DNA from: Sulfurimonas sp.
GTDB lineage: Bacteria > Campylobacterota > Campylobacteria > Campylobacterales > Sulfurimonadaceae
DNA length: 11,712 nt
Assembly (NCBI GenBank): GCA_021157485.1
Contig: JAGGWO010000118.1
Location: 1 to 11,712, forward strand
Reading direction: 5' to 3'
The notes beneath the pieces are model-generated. The model was given only the letters and a program-made list of their open reading frames with translations, ran no database searches and was not told the origin of the DNA. How positions within the stretch are numbered: position 1 is the stretch's first letter; each line of letters begins with the position of its first letter. A program made the position numbers and the translations under genes. This document shows, piece by piece, positions 1-6,302 of this stretch.

Positions 1-224
1 GCACCCATACAAACTGCGTTTGTATGGTAAATCATCTGCTCCAATGTTGCACTGATAGTATCAGTTTTACCTGCGAAACTCATGTTTAAGCTGTCACCAA
101 CTAAAATCATATCACTACTAGGCTCTAAAAGCTTTGCAAACAGTGCATCATACGCGGTAATCATTACTAAAGGCTTTACGCCTTTACTCTTTTTTATAGA
201 AGATATCGTTAGTTTTTTATTCAT
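1..224 (-). CDS. panB: 3-methyl-2-oxobutanoate hydroxymethyltransferase, N-terminal part (runs off left edge)
   Basis: Reading the minus strand from an ATG at 224 gives 74 open codons to the window edge. The peptide begins MNKKLTISSIKK and contains ITAYDALFAKLLEP, then MILVGDSLNMSF and YHTNAVCMG. These are the PanB N-terminal blocks; the VGDSL segment contributes to the metal and ketopantoate site. The enzyme transfers a hydroxymethyl group from methylene-tetrahydrofolate to 2-oxoisovalerate, the first step of pantothenate (coenzyme A) synthesis in the cytoplasm. Only about the first quarter of the usual roughly 260-280 residues is present, because the window ends. No Shine-Dalgarno motif precedes the ATG (the bases upstream are AATACTTTTT), and an in-frame stop lies a little further upstream, so no earlier start is available. 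It is divergent from the Hpt gene, with 56 bases between the starts. Confidence 0.9.
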   Translation of the reverse strand, partial: MNKKLTISSIKKSKGVKPLVMITAYDALFAKLLEPSSDMILVGDSLNMSFAGKTDTISATLEQMIYHTNAVCMG

Positions 225-246
225 AAAAAGTATTTTAACTAAAAAC

Positions 247-272
247 TGCTATAATCCAAACCATATAGGAGA
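247..272 (+). promoter_or_regulatory. Extended -10 promoter and RBS for the Hpt-trpA unit
   Basis: An extended -10 element TGCTATAAT lies at 247-255, with no convincing -35, as is common in Campylobacterota. A good ribosome site, AGGAGA at 267-272, sits eight bases before the ATG at 281. The predicted transcript start near 262 would leave a leader of only about 20 bases, so there is no room for an attenuator or riboswitch. Confidence 0.65.
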
Positions 273-280
273 ATTATTTT

Positions 281-682
281 ATGGGTGTAAGAAGCGATTT
301 AGACGCTAACTTTGATTTTGAGATTGTTGATGAATTTTTAGACCACTACTCTATGATGGTTGACAGCATGGAAGTAATGATTATAGACCTCTCAAAACCT
401 AATATGTATAAACGCTCTACCGATGAGTTATTTCGTGTTTTTCATAACATCAAATCAGCTTCTGGCTACCTAAAAATAGTTCCAATGAATAAATTAGCTT
501 CATTTGTAGAAGATGCCTTAGAAGAGCTTCGAAAAAGAAATACTCCTGTATCAAAAGAGACTGTGGATTGGCTTCTTGAGATTAGTGATACCTTTGCAGC
601 TTGGCATGATAACCTTAAACTTGATAATGAACTTACTCACGTAAAATTCTCTTTACTTAAACTACCTGACCTGGATGATTAA
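281..682 (+). CDS. Stand-alone Hpt (histidine phosphotransfer) domain protein
   Basis: This 133-residue soluble protein has a single recognisable domain. Residues about 13-90 form helices around the motif FHNIKSASGYLKI (residues 54-66), which matches the Hpt signature H-x-x-K-[GS]-[SA]-[AS]; His55 is the expected phospho-acceptor. No receiver, kinase or output domain is present, so it would act as a free phosphorelay shuttle between a hybrid kinase and a response regulator, neither of which is encoded here. The start at 281 is supported by AGGAGA eight bases upstream and an extended -10 box. The stop is six bases before trpA, which has no ribosome site of its own, so the two are probably translated together. 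The C-terminal tail (about 105-133) is not assigned. Domain call is confident; partner and pathway are unknown. Confidence 0.82.
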   Translation: MGVRSDLDANFDFEIVDEFLDHYSMMVDSMEVMIIDLSKPNMYKRSTDELFRVFHNIKSASGYLKIVPMNKLASFVEDALEELRKRNTPVSKETVDWLLEISDTFAAWHDNLKLDNELTHVKFSLLKLPDLDD

Positions 683-688
683 TCAAAT

Positions 689-1429
689 ATGAAAAAACTA
701 GTAGCATACATTACTTCTGGATATCCAGAAAAATCTTTTAGCATAGACCTTGCATTAGCACTTGGTGAGAGCGGAGTTGATACTCTTGAACTTGGTGTTC
801 CATTTTCTGACCCTGTTGCAGATGGTCCTTTAATAGAAAAGGCAAACCATAAGGCACTTGAACTTGGATTTAAATTTAATGACCTTTTAGAGATTTCAAA
901 AGAGATAGCACCTCACGTAGATACTCTTTGGATGGGCTACTTCAACAGTTTTTATCAACAAGATATGAATAAACTAATTCCACTAGCTAGTGAAATAGGA
1001 GTAAATGGTCTTATTATTCCTGATGTTCCTCACGAAGAAGCATTAGCATATAAAAATCTGTTTGATGCTAATAATGTGGCAAATATTAGCTTTGTGGCTC
1101 CGACAGATAGTGAAGCTAGAATCCAAGAAATAGTAAGTGATGCTAAGAAGTTCATCTACATGGTTGCTTATACTGGAATTACAGGTTCTGGTTCAGCAGA
1201 AGATTTACAACCATTTTTAAGTTCAATTAAGAAATATACTCCGACACCTGTATATGTTGGTTTTGGGGTAAACGCAAAGACTGCTAAAGCAAAAGTCGAA
1301 GGTGCAGATGGTGTTATTGTTGGAAGTGCTTATATCGATATACTTCTAAAAGAACAACTCTCTTATTCACAAAAAATCAAAGAGTGTAGTGAACTTTCTA
1401 AAATTTTAAAGAATGAGATAAACTCTTAG
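689..1429 (+). CDS. trpA: Tryptophan synthase alpha subunit
   Basis: TrpA splits indole-3-glycerol phosphate into glyceraldehyde-3-phosphate and indole, which is channelled to TrpB for the last step of tryptophan synthesis. The 246-residue sequence has the TIM-barrel signature LELGVPFSDPVADGP (residues 33-47), with the catalytic acids Glu34 and Asp45 corresponding to E. coli Glu49 and Asp60. Later blocks include GLIIPDVPHEE, YMVAYTGITGSGS (flexible loop and phosphate-site region) and YVGFGV / GVIVGSA phosphate-binding strands. The N-terminus is about 15 residues shorter than E. coli TrpA. No other trp gene is in the window, so trpA is separated from at least its immediate classical partners. 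There is no Shine-Dalgarno before the ATG and only six bases after the Hpt stop, which suggests translational coupling. The stop codon overlaps the stop of the convergent gene by four bases. Confidence 0.95.
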   Translation: MKKLVAYITSGYPEKSFSIDLALALGESGVDTLELGVPFSDPVADGPLIEKANHKALELGFKFNDLLEISKEIAPHVDTLWMGYFNSFYQQDMNKLIPLASEIGVNGLIIPDVPHEEALAYKNLFDANNVANISFVAPTDSEARIQEIVSDAKKFIYMVAYTGITGSGSAEDLQPFLSSIKKYTPTPVYVGFGVNAKTAKAKVEGADGVIVGSAYIDILLKEQLSYSQKIKECSELSKILKNEINS

Positions 1430-2358
1430 TCAACTATTTCAAAAAGCACCAAAAGTGTTTTTTGAAAAAAACTCCCATTATCATCACTAATCATTAAATA
1501 TCTATTATCACTTATCCTTGCAAGTCCTTCAAAATTATCTATACTCCATCCATCAGATGAATCAAGTCGGGCTAAAACTTTACTTTTGCATACGCTTTTT
1601 TTACAGTTATTTAGATTGATTTCACAAAGAGTAGTAACTCTCTTTCTACTAAATTCATTAAACTCTCGCAACAAAACAAGTATTCTTTCTCTATCCATAA
1701 ACTCTAAAGCGGTAATACTTCCCTCAGCTTTAAACTTCCAAGTTTTATCTTTAGCGTAGAGCGTATGATACTCTTGATCCTCATTCTTTAAAGGTAATTC
1801 TGGCGCTGTAATCACTCCATACTTTTTAGAGTATGCAACAGCTTCTAAACCTTTGTTTTTACTCTCATAGTTCTCACTATCTCTAAGACTCTTATTGATT
1901 TTAATCTTTTTGATTTTGACTGAGTTTAAAGAAAAAAGTTCTACTCGATGTTTTCTCTCAAAAGATATAAGTAAATTATCTCCCAAAAATACTAAACCCT
2001 CAGAATCTCGCTTTTTCTTTTTCAGTTTTTTACCAGATTTATTTTTTAGTTTAAAAGCTTTTTTCAGAGATAGTTTTTTGATTTTTGATTTTTTTATACC
2101 TATTTCAAAGTGATAGAGGTAACCTTTATCGCTTAAAGCATAAAGAGTAGAGTCTTTATATGCCAAAGCTGAAAGCTCTGTAACTTCTATGCCATCCAAA
2201 GCCTCAAACTTTAACTCTTTTGAGTCTAAAATATTGATATGCATGTAGTTTGATGAGCTCATACCCAAAGGAGTGATTTTATAATCGAGCATTGTCGCCC
2301 ACAAGCTACTACAAAGTAAAAGTATATAAATTATTATCTGTTTATAAAAAAGCGACAC
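1426..2358 (-). CDS. Secreted esterase-like / phytase-like beta-propeller protein
   Basis: This 310-residue protein starts with a signal peptide (hydrophobic stretch about residues 8-20, likely cleavage after LWA at 21). The mature part has the repeated blade motifs of the 'esterase-like activity of phytase' family (Pfam PF13449): ELSALAY (61-67), DSEGLVF (118-124), NKGLEAVAY (168-176), DNFEGLA (274-280) and ISDDNGSF (290-297). Substrate is unknown; the family name does not prove phytase activity. A loop at about residues 89-116 is extremely lysine-rich (16 Lys in 28 residues). The start is GTG: an in-frame TAA lies two codons upstream, and no good ribosome site is visible, so a coupled start after the LpoB-like stop 16 bases away is likely. 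It is the last gene of the lipoprotein operon, and its TAA overlaps the trpA TAG within TTAG. Confidence 0.75.
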   Translation of the reverse strand: MSLFYKQIIIYILLLCSSLWATMLDYKITPLGMSSSNYMHINILDSKELKFEALDGIEVTELSALAYKDSTLYALSDKGYLYHFEIGIKKSKIKKLSLKKAFKLKNKSGKKLKKKKRDSEGLVFLGDNLLISFERKHRVELFSLNSVKIKKIKINKSLRDSENYESKNKGLEAVAYSKKYGVITAPELPLKNEDQEYHTLYAKDKTWKFKAEGSITALEFMDRERILVLLREFNEFSRKRVTTLCEINLNNCKKSVCKSKVLARLDSSDGWSIDNFEGLARISDNRYLMISDDNGSFFQKTLLVLFEIVD

Positions 2359-2374
2359 TGTTTAGATTGTGACT

Positions 2375-2989
2375 CTACCAAGCCACAGATTTTCCACTAC
2401 CGCGTTTACCAATGATAGTCTCACCTTCCCACCACGCTAATCCAGTTTTAATCTCTGTTAGAGAGAGCATAAAGTAATACTCTACTTGCTGCTTACCATC
2501 ATCCATACGAATATTACGCTGTAAGATTTTTCCTGAAAGACTCATGTCAGGTGCTATCATCTGCCCTTTCTTTTGTACTGTACGCTGATTGAACTCATCA
2601 TTTTGACGAAGTTCTCTTGCTTTAGAACTCATCTCATCTTCTGCACCATTGATACCAACAGCAGTTGTTACAACAACTTTTCCACTACCCAACAACTCAA
2701 TTCTTATCTTCTTAATTAGCTGATCAGTATCTATATGCTGCATTGTGTCGTTTGTAATTCTCGATATAGCTAAAATATATCTGTCACCACCCTTTTTATT
2801 AAGAGCACCAGATTTAAGCATAGACTGAACAGCCTCTGCAGCTGCTTGATTAAAGTCACGATAATCTAAACCCATAACTTGATCACCCGTATCATGATGT
2901 ATATCTATCCTCTGCGTTTTATCTGCACAACCTGCTAAAAATATACTACACATAACAAATATAACACCACTTAATTTAAATTTATTCAT
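2375..2989 (-). CDS. lpoB: LpoB-like penicillin-binding-protein activator lipoprotein
   Basis: This 204-residue outer-membrane lipoprotein has signal peptide and lipobox LAGC, with Cys21 as the acylated residue. The rest resembles the LpoB/TolB-N-like fold: LDYRDFNQAAAEAVQSML, then YILAISRITNDT, the helix LIKKIRIELLGSGKV, and the C-terminal strand pair YYFMLSLTEIKTGLAWWEGE. E. coli LpoB activates PBP1b by binding its UB2H domain and carries a long proline-rich linker. Here the linker is nearly absent, about 20 residues between the lipid Cys and the domain, so the protein could not reach as far across the periplasm. Its start is well supported: AAGGAG nine bases upstream, inside the last codons of the YcfL-like gene. 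The adjacent ycfL-type gene is also the E. coli arrangement. Family call is firm; PBP activation in this organism is inference. Confidence 0.8.
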   Translation of the reverse strand: MNKFKLSGVIFVMCSIFLAGCADKTQRIDIHHDTGDQVMGLDYRDFNQAAAEAVQSMLKSGALNKKGGDRYILAISRITNDTMQHIDTDQLIKKIRIELLGSGKVVVTTAVGINGAEDEMSSKARELRQNDEFNQRTVQKKGQMIAPDMSLSGKILQRNIRMDDGKQQVEYYFMLSLTEIKTGLAWWEGETIIGKRGSGKSVAW

Positions 2990-2993
2990 CTTC

Positions 2994-3356
2994 TTAATCT
3001 CCTTGTTTATTTATAAATAGTTGATAATCATGCGCTTTTGTGTTGGGAGCTATGATATTTATTGAAAAATTCGCATTTTTATGCACAGGTAAATCTGTCC
3101 AATTTGATGAAATAGAAGGAATTTCAAAACCATCTTCATCTTTCCATGTTACTCTATAACGAAGTAAAATATACTCATCCGTCTCATTTTCACCACTAAC
3201 TTGTAGCTCTTTTAAGCCATCCTCACGTAAGCGCTCTTTCACATCATCAATATCTATATATCTTGAAACAGAACTATCAACAACTTTAACATAGGACTTA
3301 CTTGCACATCCACTAAGTACAATCAGTACAACAAATATTAAACTATAAATTTTCAT
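2994..3356 (-). CDS. YcfL-like lipoprotein (DUF1425 family)
   Basis: This is a 120-residue lipoprotein with signal peptide MKIYSLIFVVLIVLSGC; the lipobox is LSGC and Cys17 is the predicted acylation site. The body has the YcfL/DUF1425 features: a strand ending LRYRVTWKDEDGFEI, followed by SSNWTDLPVHKNANFSINIIAPN and a final strand YQLFINKQ. In E. coli ycfL lies directly beside lpoB (ycfM), and the same pair is kept here. Function in the family is not established. The start is set by AAGGAG six bases upstream; that site overlaps the stop region of the preceding COG3014-type gene, and the gap to the LpoB-like gene is only four bases. Confidence 0.78.
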   Translation of the reverse strand: MKIYSLIFVVLIVLSGCASKSYVKVVDSSVSRYIDIDDVKERLREDGLKELQVSGENETDEYILLRYRVTWKDEDGFEIPSISSNWTDLPVHKNANFSINIIAPNTKAHDYQLFINKQGD

Positions 3357-3358
3357 GT

Positions 3359-4798
3359 TTATCTCCTTGCAAATGGTATAACCGAAACTGATGCAACGGC
3401 ATTAGATGTAGCCATTTTAACATAAATAAGTATGTAATCACTCTCTGGAAGTTTAAGCTCTGAAACCATAACTCCTTGAGGTGTCATAATTTTCACTTTT
3501 CCATCATCTGGACGACTGAATCGTGCTAAGTGAAACTCTTTTGGAAGGGTACTCCATATACGGGTATCAGCCTGAGTAGTAGCTATTTGATATATTGTAG
3601 CTGCTAGACCTAAAAAGGCACCAACAGAATTTTGATTATTTCCCTCTTGCTTGAGTGCATACTGTATACCTGTTTTTGTAGCAACAGATAAGATAGCTCT
3701 TTTAACAATATTTTCATACTCTTTTTCAAATTCAGTTTTAATTACCCTGTCCATACTGCATAAAAACGCTGTATTGATGTGCTTGCTCTTATTTAGTTCT
3801 ATTGAGAGATATTCAAAAGCCTTTTGTCTCTCAACTAACCGTGGAAGTGCCACAGAAATATAGTTTAGATTATTACTAACAATAAAAACAGGCAGATCAA
3901 TTCTCCACTCTTTTAAAATAGGTGCTTGTCCATTTTCAAATATTACCCAAACTCTTGGCTCTTTAGTTTTTTTTCTATTATCCAAGATTGATTCTATCTC
4001 TTTAAAGTCACTCTCAACATTCACATTATCACTCATCATTCCATATGACTCTTTAAGTAATGTATGAGCTTTATTGTAATTTCCATCAGCCATTGCAAAA
4101 ACACCTGAGAGATAAGTTGTCATAGGATTAATAAAATCCGGATATGGTTTAAATGCATGCAAGGAAGGATACTCTTGTTCAAGACGTGACGTAATTAATG
4201 AATCTTCTGATTCAGAGGCATAAATATGCTTACCCTCAGCACGCTCTTCAGCCTCTTTATGTTTTAGGATTTGACGCTCTTTATCTATCATCTGTGCAAA
4301 ATTAACTTTTGCTCTGCGCTGTCTGTCAATTGCACGATTAAACTCAACACGAGCAGCTTGCATATCTCCCAAAGCCATATAATTAATTGCTTTATATGTA
4401 TTGCTCATTATGCCATCATACTCAGAACCAATATAAGGACGCATTGTGTCATTTATAAGTGTAGAAGTCACAGCTTGAGTTATATCACTCATTAAAATCT
4501 GCTCTCGATAATACTTCATAAGAGATTCACTCTCATCAAAAAGTTCAACACTTGCACTATTGTTTTGATCAAATAATAGCGCTGAACCCCCTTCTAAATT
4601 CCATAAAAGGTTATCTACAGCATAAGGGTTGTTTTTATCTATATTTGAATCTGCATGCTCTGCTGCATCGCGATAATTACCATTTGCTATCAAAGTATCT
4701 ACTTGCAGCATTGCTGTTTTAGGTGCACAGCCATTAAAAAATAGAGTGAAGATTAAAACAGTTAAAAAAAGATAGTTATTTCTACTCGAAAAGGTCAT
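3359..4798 (-). CDS. COG3014-family TPR-containing lipoprotein
   Basis: This 479-residue protein has a hydrophobic N-terminus (about residues 9-21) and a degenerate lipobox FNGC with Cys24. The N-terminal half is helical and TPR-like: GNYRDAAEHADSNID near residue 40, an ALGDMQAARVEFNRAID segment, and SGVFAMADGNYNKAHTLLKESY near residue 240. The C-terminal half is mixed strand/helix and contains PRVWVIFENGQAPILKEWRIDLPV, which I recognise as the conserved core of COG3014 proteins. No enzymatic motif is apparent. Its ATG lies inside the LPP20 gene with a 17-base overlap, and the ribosome site is weak, so translational coupling is likely. From memory, COG3014 genes often sit beside YcfL- and LpoB-type genes in marine proteobacteria, which argues for a shared envelope function. 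The molecular role is unknown. Confidence 0.75.
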   Translation of the reverse strand: MTFSSRNNYLFLTVLIFTLFFNGCAPKTAMLQVDTLIANGNYRDAAEHADSNIDKNNPYAVDNLLWNLEGGSALLFDQNNSASVELFDESESLMKYYREQILMSDITQAVTSTLINDTMRPYIGSEYDGIMSNTYKAINYMALGDMQAARVEFNRAIDRQRRAKVNFAQMIDKERQILKHKEAEERAEGKHIYASESEDSLITSRLEQEYPSLHAFKPYPDFINPMTTYLSGVFAMADGNYNKAHTLLKESYGMMSDNVNVESDFKEIESILDNRKKTKEPRVWVIFENGQAPILKEWRIDLPVFIVSNNLNYISVALPRLVERQKAFEYLSIELNKSKHINTAFLCSMDRVIKTEFEKEYENIVKRAILSVATKTGIQYALKQEGNNQNSVGAFLGLAATIYQIATTQADTRIWSTLPKEFHLARFSRPDDGKVKIMTPQGVMVSELKLPESDYILIYVKMATSNAVASVSVIPFARR

Positions 4799-5348
4799 CT
4801 AGTTTATCTTCACCATCAAGTGCTAAAAACTTATTATATACAGATGCATCAGCTTTATAGAGCGATAAAAGATGAGCTTTAATTTTACTATCCAACCATT
4901 TATTTTGAATTGCAATCAAGACATATAGATTAGAATTAGTAGGATTTTGCCACTTTTTTATCTGTTTATAGTCATTTTGATCTGCTCTACTAACCTCTTT
5001 TACTATATCTTCTATCGCATTATCTGCAATAATTCCAAGTTCAGAATCCATCATACGAGCGAACTTTTGAACCTTAGCTCTAATATAAGATTGTGACTCC
5101 TTTTCAATTTTCATAACTCCATTAGCAGTTGCTTCACTCAAGTTAAAGCTTTTACCAATTTTACTATATTGAGATATACCTATAGCTACTTGAATATCCT
5201 CACGTTCAACATTATTACAGACCCATTCAGGTGCACTAACGCCATCTTTAGAGCATTTAAAATCTTCATTTATATCAAGTGTATCAGGTTCTGGTCCATC
5301 TGAACATGCACTAAATAACAATACTAAAACTAATAATAATTCTTTCAT
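4782..5348 (-). CDS. LPP20-family lipoprotein
   Basis: I choose the ATG at 5348, giving 188 residues. It yields a clean lipoprotein signal MKELLLVLVLLFSAC with Cys15 acylated, and AAGAGG stands nine bases upstream. The ATG at 5366 would add MKRYEK and has a poorer ribosome site. The domain matches LPP20 (PF02169): SAPEWVC, then an AIGISQYSK strand, then a helix with SEATANGVMKIEKESQSYI. Two further cysteines (Cys32 and Cys44) flank the start of the domain and could form a disulfide. The family includes H. pylori Lpp20 and the flagellar FlgP proteins; nothing here settles which role applies. It is the first intact gene of the operon and overlaps the next by 17 bases. Confidence 0.78.
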   Translation of the reverse strand: MKELLLVLVLLFSACSDGPEPDTLDINEDFKCSKDGVSAPEWVCNNVEREDIQVAIGISQYSKIGKSFNLSEATANGVMKIEKESQSYIRAKVQKFARMMDSELGIIADNAIEDIVKEVSRADQNDYKQIKKWQNPTNSNLYVLIAIQNKWLDSKIKAHLLSLYKADASVYNKFLALDGEDKLDDLFE

Positions 5349-5352
5349 CTTC

Positions 5353-5546
5353 TCATACCTCTTCATCTAAATTTTCAACTCTAATTTCAACAAGTTCATA
5401 TATTATACGAATAAGATTAAAATAGAGCCCACTGCCATTTTCATTTGTAAAGTCTTCCCAACTCTCAGTAACAATAAAAATTTCTTTTTGAGCTTGAGTA
5501 TAAAAGAGCTTTATCTGTATAAATATTATAAAAAAAATCTAAACAC
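5353..5546 (-). pseudogene. Relic of a periplasmic solute-binding protein (SBP_bac_3-like), N-terminal fragment
   Basis: An open frame of 61 codons runs on the minus strand from 5538 to a TGA at 5353-5355. It contains KEIFIVTESWEDFTNE then NGSGLYFNLIRIIYELV. This is the N-terminal signature of family-3 extracellular solute-binding proteins (a strand, W-x-x-[FP]-T-x-x-x-G-x-G-L-Y-F, then a helix), which normally run about 220-260 residues. It lacks an ordinary start in frame. A GTG at 5544-5546, with AAGAG eight bases before it, enters a different frame and hits a stop after an eight-base T tract (plus-strand A tract at 5530-5537). One extra T would join that GTG to a convincing signal peptide. 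The frame ends with ENLDEEV four bases before the LPP20 start. I read it as a decayed first gene of the operon; an unusual-start micropeptide or phase-variable gene is possible but less likely. Confidence 0.6.
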
Positions 5547-5584
5547 AAACACCACTCTTACATATTTTACAATATAAAGCATAG

Positions 5585-5610
5585 AAAAAACTTATTTTGT
5601 AAAAAGTTTT
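5585..5610 (-). terminator. Possible AT-rich intrinsic terminator after tRNA-Arg(CCU)
   Basis: On the minus strand, AAAACTT (5610-5604) can pair with AAGTTTT (5593-5587) across a 10-base loop, and the 3' arm extends into a run of six T. The stem has only one G-C pair, so it is weak. Its place, about 50 bases past the tRNA CCA and before the lipoprotein operon, is sensible for ending the tRNA transcript. Confidence 0.35.
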
Positions 5611-5660
5611 AAAAGCATAGTTATTGTTTGTAATCATTTAGGGAGTTTATCAAGTAAATA

Positions 5661-5736
5661 TGGTCTCCCTACAAGGAGTCGAACCTTGAGCTATCCCTTA
5701 GGAGGGGACTGCTTTATCCAATTAAGCGATAAGGAG
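5661..5736 (-). tRNA. tRNA-Arg (anticodon CCU)
   Basis: The minus strand folds as a complete 76-base tRNA. The acceptor CTCCTTA pairs with TAGGGAG, the D stem GCTT with AAGC, the anticodon stem GTCCC with GGGAT around loop CTCCTAA (anticodon CCT, U33 present, A37), and the T stem CAAGG with CCTTG around TTCGACT. Discriminator is A and CCA is encoded in the genome. It reads AGG, a minor arginine codon. A likely -10 box TATAAT (minus strand, 5745-5750) lies nine bases before the 5' end, so the gene probably has its own promoter. Confidence 0.95.
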
Positions 5737-5825
5737 AAATATATATTATAGTGTAAAAGGCTAAATCAATGCCATGAGTGTCATTAATTTAATCTATATT
5801 TAAGTTTTTGAGTATGAAGCTCTTA

Positions 5826-5963
5826 TTATAAAAATAAGAATGTTTTTGTTACTTCAATATTAAGTCCAGCTTTACTACAAGCTGTTTCAATATTCTCATT
5901 ATTATCTAATAATCTTAAAAGTACTTTTACTTTTTCTGTCTGCTTTACATTTCTGATTGACAT
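5826..5963 (-). CDS. Small ORF, 45 residues, HTH-like; unlisted small protein or remnant
   Basis: An ATG at 5963, preceded by AAAGGA six bases upstream (a near-ideal ribosome site), opens 45 codons ending in TAA at 5826-5828. The peptide is MSIRNVKQTEKVKVLLRLLD, then NNENIETACSKAGLNIEVTK, then TFLFL. It is basic at the N-terminus and predicts two helices with a turn. The segment 'NIETACSKAGLNIEVTKTFL' looks like the recognition part of a helix-turn-helix (E-x-A-C-x-x-A-G-[LI]-x-x-x-x-x-x). There is no membrane segment. It lies between two tRNA genes and is the only plausible coding stretch there. I do not recognise the family. It could be a real small regulator or the amino-terminal remnant of a longer DNA-binding protein. 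Confidence 0.5.
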   Translation of the reverse strand: MSIRNVKQTEKVKVLLRLLDNNENIETACSKAGLNIEVTKTFLFL

Positions 5964-6131
5964 CTTTTTTCCTTTGTTTTAATTTTCATTAAATCATTTA
6001 ACAATAAGGAGACAACAAGTCGTGTGGTTCTAAAAGTGTTTAATGTTGCTTAGTGATACGAAGATATAAGACGTAGTTAAAATTGTTTAAAAAAATTGTT
6101 GTTATAAACCTATAAATAAAGGATTTAAAAT

Positions 6132-6208
<77 letters not shown>

Positions 6209-6302
6209 ATATTTTTTGGACTAAATTATGTCCCACTTAATTTTAAGAGGTTTTGATAATTATTAAATCTCTTGAAAGTATGTTGTTTAGGGAGTTTGTT
6301 AA

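Noticed and set aside
82..309. Plus-strand open frame of 75 codons at the left edge
   Set aside because: It runs antisense to panB, which matches a known family on the other strand, and then overlaps the Hpt promoter and start.
5638..5648. Eleven-base repeat TTAGGGAGTTT, also at 6287-6297, as an attachment site
   Set aside because: Both copies lie just past the 3' ends of the two Arg tRNA genes and do not match tRNA sequence. No integrase lies nearby, so a shared trailer from local duplication is simpler.
5821..5839. Inverted repeat TCTTATT/AATAAGA at the end of the small ORF as a terminator
   Set aside because: The stem is almost all A-T. On the coding (minus) strand no T run follows it, and it overlaps the stop codon.
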